A DNA stretch of 64,000 nt from Takakia lepidozioides (taxonomy: Eukaryota; Streptophyta; Takakiopsida; Takakiales; Takakiaceae). Below, one piece after another: positions 1-10,600 of this stretch. Location: NCBI GenBank assembly GCA_030704615.1, contig CM060733.1:37696001-37760000 (forward strand), written 5' to 3'. The notes below the pieces were generated by a model. It worked only from the letters and a program-made list of their open reading frames with translations, was not told where the DNA came from and made no database searches. The stretch's first letter is position 1, and each line of letters begins with the position of its first letter. A program made the translations under genes and the position numbers.

Positions 1-1174
1 GATGTCTTGCAGAAGAACAGTGGATTCCCGCGGGCTTGGATTGACAAGGCGCCACAACATCCGAGGGAGTCTTCAAGTGTTTGGAGTCCGTTCTTTTTTT
101 CTTGTCAGCCTTTTGTCCTTTGGAATGATTCCCTGCAGAGGAAGGAAATGGCTCGGGGGTTTTTTTTCGCCTCTTTGGTGCAGAACATTGTGCGAGCAGT
201 TCAGGGTCACGCTGTGTCGATGTTGGAGATGTTTTGCCATTGAACGACGGGATAAGTGGAGGGGCAACAATAGGCAAGCACAAAAAATTGTCCCTTGAGC
301 ACTCGACATCCTGGATGGAATGAAAACGCAACGAAGGAATAAGTTACCTCGGAACTGCATTCCAATGTAGACGTCGTTTGACAGGAAGGTCATAATCTGC
401 AAATTTTCTTACCTGGAGCGACAGATGAATATCAGACCCCAAACTAAGTGAAATTAGGAGAATGACCAAGGAGCAAGAAATGAGTTTAAATCACCTGATT
501 CCTGCGGATTTGGGCTGTCCAACCCTCGTGCTGGGGAGATATGCGAGGAAAAGACGAAACCAGGTGCAGCGGAGCCGTAGCCGAGTCCCCAACGGTTGCC
601 CTGCGGGTTGGATAGACCAGACCCTGCGTACTGAACAGGGAGGGTGAGGAATGTTGGGAAAGGTCGATAAAGTCTCCGAGATATTTATGTTCTTCACCTG
701 CACCTTGGACTTTACCCCCAGGAGGACCCGAGAGGAGAAGAGTGTCGCCCGCTTCCCGGGAGGACAAGGGTCTGACAGAGGATCCATCCTCAATTTGAGC
801 ACCATCGTGAACCCTCGGAAAGCCTTCAATACTCCGACTCACAGCTGATCCGGAGGGTTCCTTTAGGGGACTTGAGGAACCGATGACGTTGTCAACATCT
901 CCTTAAACCTGCCAAAGAGACATAATCATAAATCCGAGAATGCAAGAATGCGAACTTCCACTGAACAGTGGAGGTCACTAGATATAGTCATGTCCCCGTA
1001 TGAAGGCCTGTATCAGAGTCTTGGGATTGCCCGGAATGTGCGTCAAGAATTCAACTGAAAATGAGTCAAAATGAGAGTACCATATCTTTCACGTGTGTGA
1101 TTACAAGGAAATGAAAAAGAGAAACTATGAAGATATTCAATAGCTCGAGTGAGATGGAATTGATCAAAAATAAT
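1..1174. other. No gene recognised
   Basis: Open frames here are about 120 codons or less, overlap on both strands, and resemble no family I know. The stretch lies downstream of the minus-strand FCP1-like gene, so part of it may be that gene's 3' untranslated region. I see no RNA gene, clear repeat or promoter. Confidence 0.4.
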
Positions 1175-1921
1175 TTATTTTGAAGCATCATATCTAAGAC
1201 ATTTAAAACCGTTGTCCTCAATAAAATCCCAGAGTGGGCTAAACTTGGGATCGTTTGAAACATTGGGAAAAAAACTCAACCCTATCCTTTTTTTCCTAAG
1301 ATAGCTTGAAACAGTGGGATGTTTCCTCATTCCAAGCAAATAGGTCTGAAGAACCTTGAGAAGATAGCAACCATCAGTCTCAACGGTCTGGAACAGTTTG
1401 AGAACAAGACATGAGTCGGGCGGGTTCAATACACACTTCATGGCGGTGTCGTCAATGAGCAGACTGTTACTCTTGGTGTATTGCCCACCAAATCCCTTCC
1501 AGACCTTGACCGGTGGCTTAAAAAACAAACGAGGAGGGTCCAATCGTGATTTGAATTGAGGGTGAACCGAAGCAGGGCATGAAATACAATCCTCTTGAGA
1601 CATAACGAAGGCCGGTTGAGGTAGACCACAAAGCAAAAAATCCAGGATGGGCTGCAAGTTCTTGTACATCATAGAGCTCCAAATCCCTAACCGGTAGTAT
1701 TTGTGCAACTCTGTCCACACTTCGCGATATTTCTCCCGTCTAAAGACAAGTCGGAATCCGACAAGAGCTGGAATTCTGTAGTCCGATTTTGAAAACCGGG
1801 GGATATTGTAGCTCTTCTGGTGCTTCAAGATTTTGCACAAGACTCCATTCGCGTCAAAAATAATCAAACGCAACCCTTGCGCAGGAGGAGAAACAGGTGC
1901 TCCAATCTGCCAGAGAGTCAT
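1175..1921 (-). CDS. FCP1/NIF-like HAD-family protein
   Basis: The 248-residue reading frame has the layout of FCP1/SCP (NLI-interacting factor) phosphatases of the HAD superfamily. Motif 1 is LIIFDANGVL (residues 19-28), motif 2 is GIWSSM (about residue 78), and motif 3 is LLIDDTAMK. Catalytically active members use DxDx(T/V) in motif 1: the first Asp is the nucleophile and the second the general acid. Here the second acid is Asn (D23, N25). Plant FCP1-homology proteins often carry such DxNG versions, so low or absent phosphatase activity is possible. The start used is the first ATG. A sequence resembling an acceptor (CTCTGGCAG) lies just inside it, so an upstream exon could replace the first five residues. 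It diverges from the b561 gene, about 0.84 kb between starts. The family call is firm; the substrate is unknown. Confidence 0.7.
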   Translation of the reverse strand: MTLWQIGAPVSPPAQGLRLIIFDANGVLCKILKHQKSYNIPRFSKSDYRIPALVGFRLVFRREKYREVWTELHKYYRLGIWSSMMYKNLQPILDFLLCGLPQPAFVMSQEDCISCPASVHPQFKSRLDPPRLFFKPPVKVWKGFGGQYTKSNSLLIDDTAMKCVLNPPDSCLVLKLFQTVETDGCYLLKVLQTYLLGMRKHPTVSSYLRKKRIGLSFFPNVSNDPKFSPLWDFIEDNGFKCLRYDASK

Positions 1922-2489
1922 TCATACTTAGGATGATAAAAGGGAACAGTACAATGCATTGGAAAAACCGACACCAGGCAAGTGAACATAGTAGGATTTT
2001 TTAGAATTAGGCACTTTCATATTATTTTTCCAACCTTTTAGGCATAAATCTTGAAAAATCACAGATTTGCTTAGGCACTTTTTTTTTAATTTAATTTGTG
2101 CCTAATCTGCTATGAACCTACGGTAATCTCAGATAAACATGTATAGCCATGCATAGCGCAGCTGCCAGGGATACACTTTCTAAAACTGGAACTGCAAACC
2201 TCATGTTTCCTGTCCTAACATAACCCACAAAACCAAATTCAAAAAAACTGAATGTGCAGAGTAGGTATGGGAAATGAGTGGAGACACGGCCGCCGCAGAG
2301 CGTCTGGCGGCCAACAAATGTTTGCGGGTCGCTTCGTGCGGCTCCGTCAGCGGAAGACGCCAGCATTGACCGCAGCGACATGGAGCGTGCCATCTCTCAC
2401 ACCATCATCCCTTCCCCGCATTCATTCCTCATAAAAGGCTCACAGAATATGCCAGCCTCGCTTTTGATTTCACATACACTTAACTTCCA

Positions 2490-2496
2490 TATATAA
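2490..2496 (+). promoter_or_regulatory. TATA box of the b561-domain gene
   Basis: TATATAA lies in a stretch between the divergent FCP1-like and b561 genes. A start site about 30 bases downstream would place the 5' leader at about 2525, with the coding ATG at 2765. The position is plausible but not proven. Confidence 0.45.
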
Positions 2497-2764
2497 ACTT
2501 GTAGAGCTTCCCTGTCACATTTGTGTCCCACGCCGCACCAGTGGAGTAGAGAGACACAGACATGAGGTGAGTCTCACAACTACAATCTAGATTAACGTGA
2601 GAGGTCTGCGGGTTTGTGAAAAGAGAATGCATTTGAGGGTTACGCCGGTTTGAAGATCTAGAGAAGTCACAGCAATATCGATTGCTGTCTCCATGTATTT
2701 GTAGGACGAAGGATCGGGAGACGGAGAAGAGTGACGGTGAGGCCAGGGACACTTGAGAAGCTCT

Positions 2765-4615
2765 ATGGCAACCGCAAAGTGCTTCACGGTACCAAAGGAG
2801 ACATGTGCATTGATTCTGGCAGCTGCGCTATGCATGGCTATGAGAGCAGTGGATGCTCAAGATGCAGCTGCCGCTGGACCCGCTGTAGGTGCAAGTAGCG
2901 CGCCCTCCGTAGGTTGGTACAAGGGCCATGGTTGGCTGCTTTGGCTGGCCTTTGGGGTGTTTTTTCCAGGAGGCATTATCTTCTCCAAATACGGCCAGGC
3001 TTCTATCCCACAATGGTTCCATCTTCACTGGATTTCCCAGGTCAGTGTGATAGACTGTAGGTCACTTCGCACTTCTCGGAAGAAATTGACAATGCGGATC
3101 TTTGTGACCAGTAGTACTTAGAGCTCACTATTCCAGCAATCTGCCGGATCAACACATAACGACATGCATTGCTTCCGCACCCGGCACACAACCGGAGGTG
3201 TGCGTGGAAGTCAATTGGATCCGATCTGGTTTTTGAACACCTTCTAGTCAATGTATCTTAAATATAATTATTCACTCAAAGAGCTCTAACTGAGAAAAAT
3301 GACCCTTTCACGATCCACAGACCTGTTCATACCAAATTATGGTTTATCAGTTTGAGTTATTGCTAGACATGATGCGTTAGGTGTGCTGCAAAGCTGCATG
3401 ATATGACACCAAGCTTGTGATTGAGTAGGCGGTCGGAGCGACATTGGCAACAGCAGGGCTTGCGATTGGATTGAAAAAGTTTCAAGCGCTCACTGGTTCG
3501 TTGCACGCACAGCTGGGACTGGCTCTCGGTTGCATCATCTGGGCTCTACCTCTACTAGGCCTGATTCGACCCCACAAGTAAGTGCGTGGTGAAACTATGG
3601 TGGTATTCTCATGGAAGTTCTCCATTTCATGAACTTGTTAATTCCTTTCTAGTACTGCATTTTCTTCCAAAAAGCTTCATCACACCCTAATGCCGGGAAT
3701 CACATAGTAACTGCGCCGTATCTGGCGCAGGCGCAAGTCTTTGGGGAACGAGCCCAGGCTTCAAGATGTTGCTCTACCCACCCACAGCAATCCACTCCCC
3801 CCCTCTCTCTGAACTTGCACCAGTCTTGCACTTGCGCTTCACGAGGAATCTTCATCTGAGAGCGCTTTTCAACGCAGATTTGGGAGTCATGTAAGAGTCA
3901 TGAATGTAAATCGACCACGAGAGATAGCTTCGCTCTAAGAGCTCTCAGATCCATTATGATAATTTGATGGTATCGACAAGAGACTAGACTAATCTGCCGA
4001 GCCACAATGAGATAGTCTGGGCATGCTAGCTAGTAACTTCAGTCAAGAACAATCTGTTTGACAGGATGAGAGGGTACTCTAAATTAAGTGTGGATCCTCC
4101 CCCATCTGACCGGGAAGAAGATACCAAATTGGGTACAAGTGGTTGCCCTTTGAATTGCACTTACGTTGTTTTTTTCTTTTTGGTGTTTCAGGGGCCATTT
4201 CATGAGGCCGTATTGGTATGCGCTTCACTGGTTACTTGGGACAGGCGCTGTAATTTTGGGATGGTACAACATATTCTTGGGCTTGGCTCTCTATTTCCAG
4301 GACTTTCCAGCTAGCACACGAACACAAAATGTGAGTATCTGCTAGCCAGTTCCTCATTTCTCTGTTTATAACTCAAATATTGCTTAAGGCTGCTTAAGAA
4401 GCTTGAGGAAAATGCAAACAGGAACTCAAGGATATTGTTGGACACATTTTGCGTTGCAGGGTCTGAATTATGCATTCGCTGTCCAAGTTGCAGTAGTAGC
4501 CTTCATCTATCTATGGTTGGAGCGCCAGCCACATTTTCGCACTCAGTATCAGAATCCAACCGCAGCAGTGGAGCCAAAAAAAAATCGCTTTACAAAAGAC
4601 GACATCCCCGTTTGA
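2765..4615 (+). CDS. Cytochrome b561-domain membrane protein, 4 exons
   Basis: Exons 2765-3040, 3429-3577, 4192-4330 and 4460-4615 join in phase across GT-AG introns to give 239 residues. Residues 1-31 look like a signal peptide, ending near VDAQ. Five hydrophobic segments follow. Histidines suited to haem ligation sit in KGHGWLLW, WFHLHW, SLHAQLG and YALHWLLG, the b561/ferric-reductase pattern, with the RPHKGH loop between the third and fourth segments. Such proteins carry electrons across membranes through two b haems, often from ascorbate. There is no DOMON domain, so this is the short plant b561-only class. The tail is basic and hydrophilic. A possible 5'-leader intron (donor AG|GTGAGT near 2565) precedes the ATG. 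A candidate poly(A) signal, AATAAA, lies near 5050. Confidence 0.85.
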
Positions 4616-7601
4616 GGACATAATCCACGGTCATATAGATACTATGTACACGTTCTCTATAATGTGTCAAAAAGGAAAGAAAACAGCATACTGGTGGGGA
4701 GCAACCAGTCCATTTAAACTTTCGAAGGCACTGCAGTCTAATTAAGGAAAACTCGGTAGATGCGGTACTTGGCGTCTGAAGGAGGTCAAGGTCTCATACG
4801 AATTGACGTTTTGAGTTGGCATCCCTACAATTGTCTCATTATGCATATATGTGCTACATGAAACTCTTTGGAGCAGCCACAATTTTTCAGAGATCTTTGG
4901 ATCATGGCTCGAACAATAGAAGCTGGATCCGATTCCACACCTCAACTCTAGAAAACTTTCCACCTCTGTATAAGAAAATTGGGCTTTTTGTCTTTGAACA
5001 GTGATGGCTGGAACCTCGGATCATACAGACTGCAATTGTACTCTTATCAAATAAAACTGATGACATGAAACTGTCAGCAAGGTTGCAGTTTTAAGTGATA
5101 ACAGAATATGGGAAAATGCAAGGTCCAAGATTTCAAGGGGAGATTCCAATGATGGATCCTCCTCAGTATTCTAGTGTGGTAGCGGAAACTATCTAACATG
5201 TGCAAGGCGGGCCTCGCACATCATAAGTGAGAATGGTGTAATTTCAAACGAATGAGTTCTAAGAGATCGAGGACTCACGAGCACTTTTCGATTGACATTT
5301 CGTGATTTCAGCCATCGAATTACTAGTCTACACAATAGTGCAGCTTCTTGACATCTCTCTCTCATCCGACAAGGCCGCCCCCAATGTCTGGACATTGTGG
5401 GGTGCCACGGATGGCGGGGTGCACATGTAGACTTTTCCCGCCCTCTCAGACGTGTGAAAGCCACACTCTGAGCTCCCCAATGTACGCGGCCGTGCAGCCA
5501 GCCCCCGGAGTCAATCTGTCGCTTCCACCTAGTCTCGGTGCAGCAATACAGCCGAAAGCAATCCTGTATGTAGTTTATAAATTATAATCTCCTCAAAGAT
5601 TGCAAATCCGAAGAGGGCGGTGCACAGTTATCGGCTAAGTGGGTGCTGGCGACCACCGATTACGGCAAGCACACATGGTGGGGCCATCGTGTTTCCAGAG
5701 ACGTGACTCCCACACGACTCTCAGCCTCCGGCTGCTCACCACGCACCATGAGCGTCCAACTTCCTCTCCTTGGACCCACCACTGATCCCCAGCCGGAACC
5801 CACCTTCCATATTCGTCCAGATCGAGTCGGCAGGAGAATTTGCAGGAGAAGTTGTTGGAAGGTGTTCCAAGCAGGAAGGTAGAAAAGAAGCTACGATGAT
5901 GGCACGGAATCTACACACCTCTTATATTATTCTAGTAGGTAGATGAACGAGGGTCGGTAGGCTAACCTCACAAGTGTGGTGCATGAAGACTGTAACAGAG
6001 CTGCACTTGTTGTCGTGACTCGCGCTCACAAACTAGCTCCACATGCTGCGCTGCATTTCAAACGCTCATTGGCTCTCTTCTCCTTCCCTTCCGCCGCCGC
6101 AAATCCGTCTGCAGAAGCTACACCAATGACCGCCCTCTGCAGCATGCGCACGTCTACCACCCAAATCTCCCTCCCTTATATTATTGCGCTTCACCGTCCT
6201 CTTAATGAATGCGCAGCTCACGGAATACAGCATTCAATAATACATACAGGGTGAGAGTCTGTAGTGGCCTGCCTGCCTGTCGTCTCCAGCTGCCAGTTCA
6301 CACTTGACACTCTGGTGGCAGAGCACCAACCAGAATAATCACAAGTCGTGCCTCATACAGTTCCTTTGCCCACCATCTCGAGATGGTATGGATGCCAAGG
6401 AAATGCCTACAGAGGTTCCACGCATCTTCTGCATTGCAAACCTTCTACTTACAGCAAGCCTGGTGATACGGTTGGAGGACTGACGAGCAGCTGCTGCATC
6501 AAAGCTTTGTTTCCAAGATTTGCAGTGAGACAACACACTGTTGAACATTGGAGCTAAGTATCGCAAAAGACATGGTCAGCACAGGAGAGCAGCATCAGAG
6601 TAGCTCAAGAGGCTAAGGCTATGCTTTGATGGTTCAAACTATGACTTGGTGCAGGGGTGATGGCGGGGGCTGGACCCTTGCAACTACTAGATTGCACTCC
6701 AAGACATGGCAATCTAAGCTTAGCACAAAGGTCAAGTTTTGAATAGAGAGCTCAAAATTGCAGGTTGATGATTCACAGCATTTTGACATGCGAGAGAGAT
6801 GACTGTGCTTCTAAGGCACTATGGCCTTACCTGGTCTCATGATATCTATATCGGAAGTGAGGAAAGGTTGAGGCTGCAGAGGGGAGGAGAGCATGTAGAG
6901 TGCGGTTGCAGATGCTCTGCTTTCTTGGAAGTGATTTTCTGACAGTTTTGGTGCACAGCCAGCATGAATCACCTTCACAATCTTTGTATGGTCTGCTCAA
7001 TCATGTGAATCTCTTCTTCCAAAATTGCCAAAAGAAAGCTGGCAAGGCCCAATCCAATCAGTCCTGTTAAAGTTGAAGCACTTGGATTGGGAGCTTCGTA
7101 TCAACTAATGCACAATACCACAATATGACAAGAAAGTAGCGGCCATCCACTCACCGAGACTTAGCGCACAAAACCAAAGTGAGTGTGAACTCAACCAGGT
7201 CACAAAACAAGAACACATACGCACTTACAGCGGGAATGATAAGGCCAGACTTGCCGGACAAGAAGACTTGTGACGAATTGCCACAGGGCTGAAGGCAGAT
7301 TGCACTACACAAGTAATCAGTACACTGTCCTTTGATTCTAAATGCTCAAATACACAGCTTTTAAATCAGCCTTTGAATTTAATGGGTTAAATGTCTAGTG
7401 CCTAACTAGTAGGGACACCTCTTGTCAGTAGAGCTAAGTTAATCTTAGATACCAGATGTCGAACCTCTTCCCTCTGAAACAAACCCACAATTTTTGTAAC
7501 TCAAAGGAATGACACAAACGGATTGCCCTCTGCACCATAGTACAGAAAAGAGATGCATCTGCCGATAAAGGTCCAAAAGAATGGGGCTTTTGATGGAGAG
7601 T
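4616..7601. other. Intergenic region between converging genes
   Basis: The b561 gene (plus) and DGAT1 (minus) converge here, so the ends should contain both 3' untranslated regions. Reading frames are short and unrecognised. Two TTATATTATT strings (near 5921 and 6176) resemble TATA elements but lead to no gene I can support. A tRNA-like SINE head near 6596 is listed separately. Confidence 0.4.
6596..6680 (+). repeat. Possible tRNA-derived SINE head
   Basis: An A-box-like GTAGCTCAAGAGG is followed about 35 bases later by a B-box-like GGTTCAAACT, the internal pol III promoter arrangement of tRNA genes and tRNA-derived SINEs. The arms do not fold as an intact tRNA, so this is at best a decayed SINE head. 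Confidence 0.3.
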
Positions 7602-10600
7602 TCACATGGCTTTCACAACGTCGTGATAGTAGAGGAGCAAACACATCGGTTGTCCCACAATACAAAAGAAGAACCAAAACACCATGTTGCCCACCTGTGC
7701 GCAACAAATACAGACTACAATTGATCAGACCAACAGCAATTGCATATTTCCTAAAACACATGGCCCAGACATTGGCCTACATCAGGATGGGTTGATAGGG
7801 AGCTAGTAGTCTCTAGTTTCTTCCGAAGTTCAAAGACGTGTCCATGACGTCCAAACCAAGGGTTTTCAACACCTGAAAACGCGACCCAAGATCCTTTGGG
7901 TAGCGGAGACTTGAAGAGGCAATTTTGTGTGGTTCTAACTCTATTGTTTATCCCTTGAGACATTTTGTGGCTTTAGTAAAGTGTTTTCTTTCTCCCTTCT
8001 CTGGAAAAACTGTTCCTATGATTCAGAACAGCCCTGATGAACTGGAGTATATTTCAATGGCTTATAATGCTCCCATTAGTTCTTCTGAGATTGTGGAAGC
8101 AATTGAACATTTAAATGGATATAAAGCTGGTGGACCTGATGGTATTGTCAACGAGCTTATCAAGCACGGTGGCGATCCCATGATAGAGGCCCTAGTTCTC
8201 CTCTTTAACCTGAAATGATCCCCTTTCGCTGGCGACAGGGGGTCATTGTCAATCTATACAAGAAGGGTGACAGAGAAGAACCGGGGAACTACCGTGGCAT
8301 CACGCTCCTCAATGCTGTTGGCAAGACATTCTGCAGAGTTATAAGTACTCGTCTCGAGGTTGATCTGGAGTCTAGAGGTTGTTTCCACGAAGGCCAAGCT
8401 GGCTTTCGGCGAAACAGGGGCTGTGTGGATCATATCTTCACTCTAAGCCAGATTATCCAGGGAAGGAAAAAAGAAGGGAAACCCACTTATGTCTTTTCCT
8501 GGATGTCAAAAAGGCTTATGACACAGTGTGGAGAGATGGCCTATGGTTCCGCCTCTGGTCTTGTGGGATCAAGGGAAAGATGTGGAGAGTTGTCCACAAC
8601 TTGTATGCTCACACCAAAAGCTGTGTCACTGTTAACGGACAGAAGTCCAACTTCTTTGACGTAGACCAAGGTGTAGCTCAAGGATGTACTCTCTCCCCTC
8701 TGCTCTTCAATGTTTTCATCAATCAACTCCTCGAGGATGTGGAAAGTGAGGGATTTGGGTTAAGGGTGGGTGATACCACCATACCAGCCCTTATGTTTGC
8801 GGATGACTTCGCAGGCATAGGGGAGACTCCAACCAATCTCCAGGAGTTGATTGATTGCGCGAAGAGATACTTTGATCTTTGGGGGCTAGAGGCTAATGTC
8901 AGCAAATGTGCAGTGGTAGCATTCAACGACAGAGGAGAGGGAGGAAGTGATCTTAAGTGGCAGTGGGGTAGCCAAGAGATCCCGGTCCTCCCTTCCTACA
9001 CTTACCTGGGCGTTGAGTTCTCCTCCAATTGTAATTGGGATGCACATATCCGGAAAGTTGTTCAAACTGGCAAGGGCAAAGCTCTGGGGCTCACTAAATT
9101 TTTCCACTGCAGAGGGGTCAACTCTGAGGTTAAGAAAACCATGCTTTGTCGCGTTATTAGTCCTGCCTTGGAGTACGGATCTGCTATATGGGTTGATAAC
9201 TCCAACCAGGCTAAGTCTCTAGAATCCATTCAAGTGGGGGTGCTTAAGGAGTGTATGTCAGCATGCTCCAAAACAGCCAATGTGGCTGTTCGGGGTGAGT
9301 TTGGCATTCCGTCCTTAAGCTCCCGACGAGATGAATTCAAGGTCAGATGGTGGGGTCAGCTGCAACATATGCCCAACACCAGATATCCTAAATTAATCGA
9401 CTCTATATCTTGGAAACAGGACCGCCCTGTGTCAAACAGGCTAAGTCCTGGCAAGAGAGAGTAGAAGACATCCTCAAGGACCTGGACCTGGATCCGCAAG
9501 TCTTGACCCTGCTGGATAAATCTGACTTAGAGGCTGTAGTGTCCTCAGCCATGTCTGTTGCCATGAGATTGTCTGATGAAAATGAAGTTAGGCAGAAAAC
9601 TTCCCTGAACTTGTTTCAAGGGTCTACCCACTCTCGGCACTAGACTGAAATTTAAACTCAGGGCAGGAAGCCTACCTTTGAACAGCAAACAGAAGCAGAG
9701 AGGAAAGGGAGAGTGCAATTGCCCGTTGTGTGGGCAATCTGAAGACAGTATTCATTTTCTGATACACTGTCCGGGGTTCTCTCACCAAAGAGACGCTCTC
9801 TTCAAATCTATTAAGGGAATTGTGCCTGTACCCCTGTTTACCAACTTTGAAAGTCTTGAGGCTGAGCCAAAAGCCCAGGCCCTCCTGAGGCCTAGTTTTT
9901 GGGCAAATCACACACAGCAGATTGATGCTTGTGTGAAGGGATTTCTAGAGGATATCTGGAAAACCCGGATTAATTCTTTATATGGAGGTAAGTCTTACTA
10001 CCAACGTCAGCCCCTGACAGAGTTTGGTTCTGTCCCTTTTGTTCCCGCTCAAACTGGGCGCGGGGTCAATGGCCACGAGGCTACGGCAAACAACGTCTTA
10101 TGAGTACAATTTCTCCCTTCTCTCTCTTGATACCTGGACCTATTGCAACTAACAAAATACCTTGGTACTAGTTCAATACTCTGATTCTTTTCTGCTCTAG
10201 GATTGGACAGATTCTCTCTCTTTGCAATCTTATCAACCTCATGGTTTTGCTTCAAAGCAATTTTTGAGCAAGTATAACTTAATCATGTAACATCAACGAG
10301 GGATCATTGACCGCAATGCTCTACCACAAATCAGATGGCTACTTTGACAGAGATTCATACCCTGGTGGTTGATAACCCCACGAACTGCTCTCGCATGAGA
10401 GTCTTTTGCTGTATAAGGTTCACAGGGAAGGGTGACTAAGAGAATCTCTTACATTGATGGTGGTATGCTAGCTATTGTATGGACAACTAAACACAGACAT
10501 AGCACTGACATTCATAGGTGAGGCTGCATACCATTGAGTTATGAAACTTTTGTTGGAGAAACTTTGTGAAGAAAACCAGTGGCACCTGTTTGTGATCCAA

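Noticed and set aside
2-298. 98-codon open frame at the window start
   Set aside because: Low similarity to anything, overlapped by frames on both strands, no gene signals.
7925-8002. LINE coding sequence upstream of 8003
   Set aside because: The open frame continues left, but the exact target duplication at 7989-8002 shows it is host intron.
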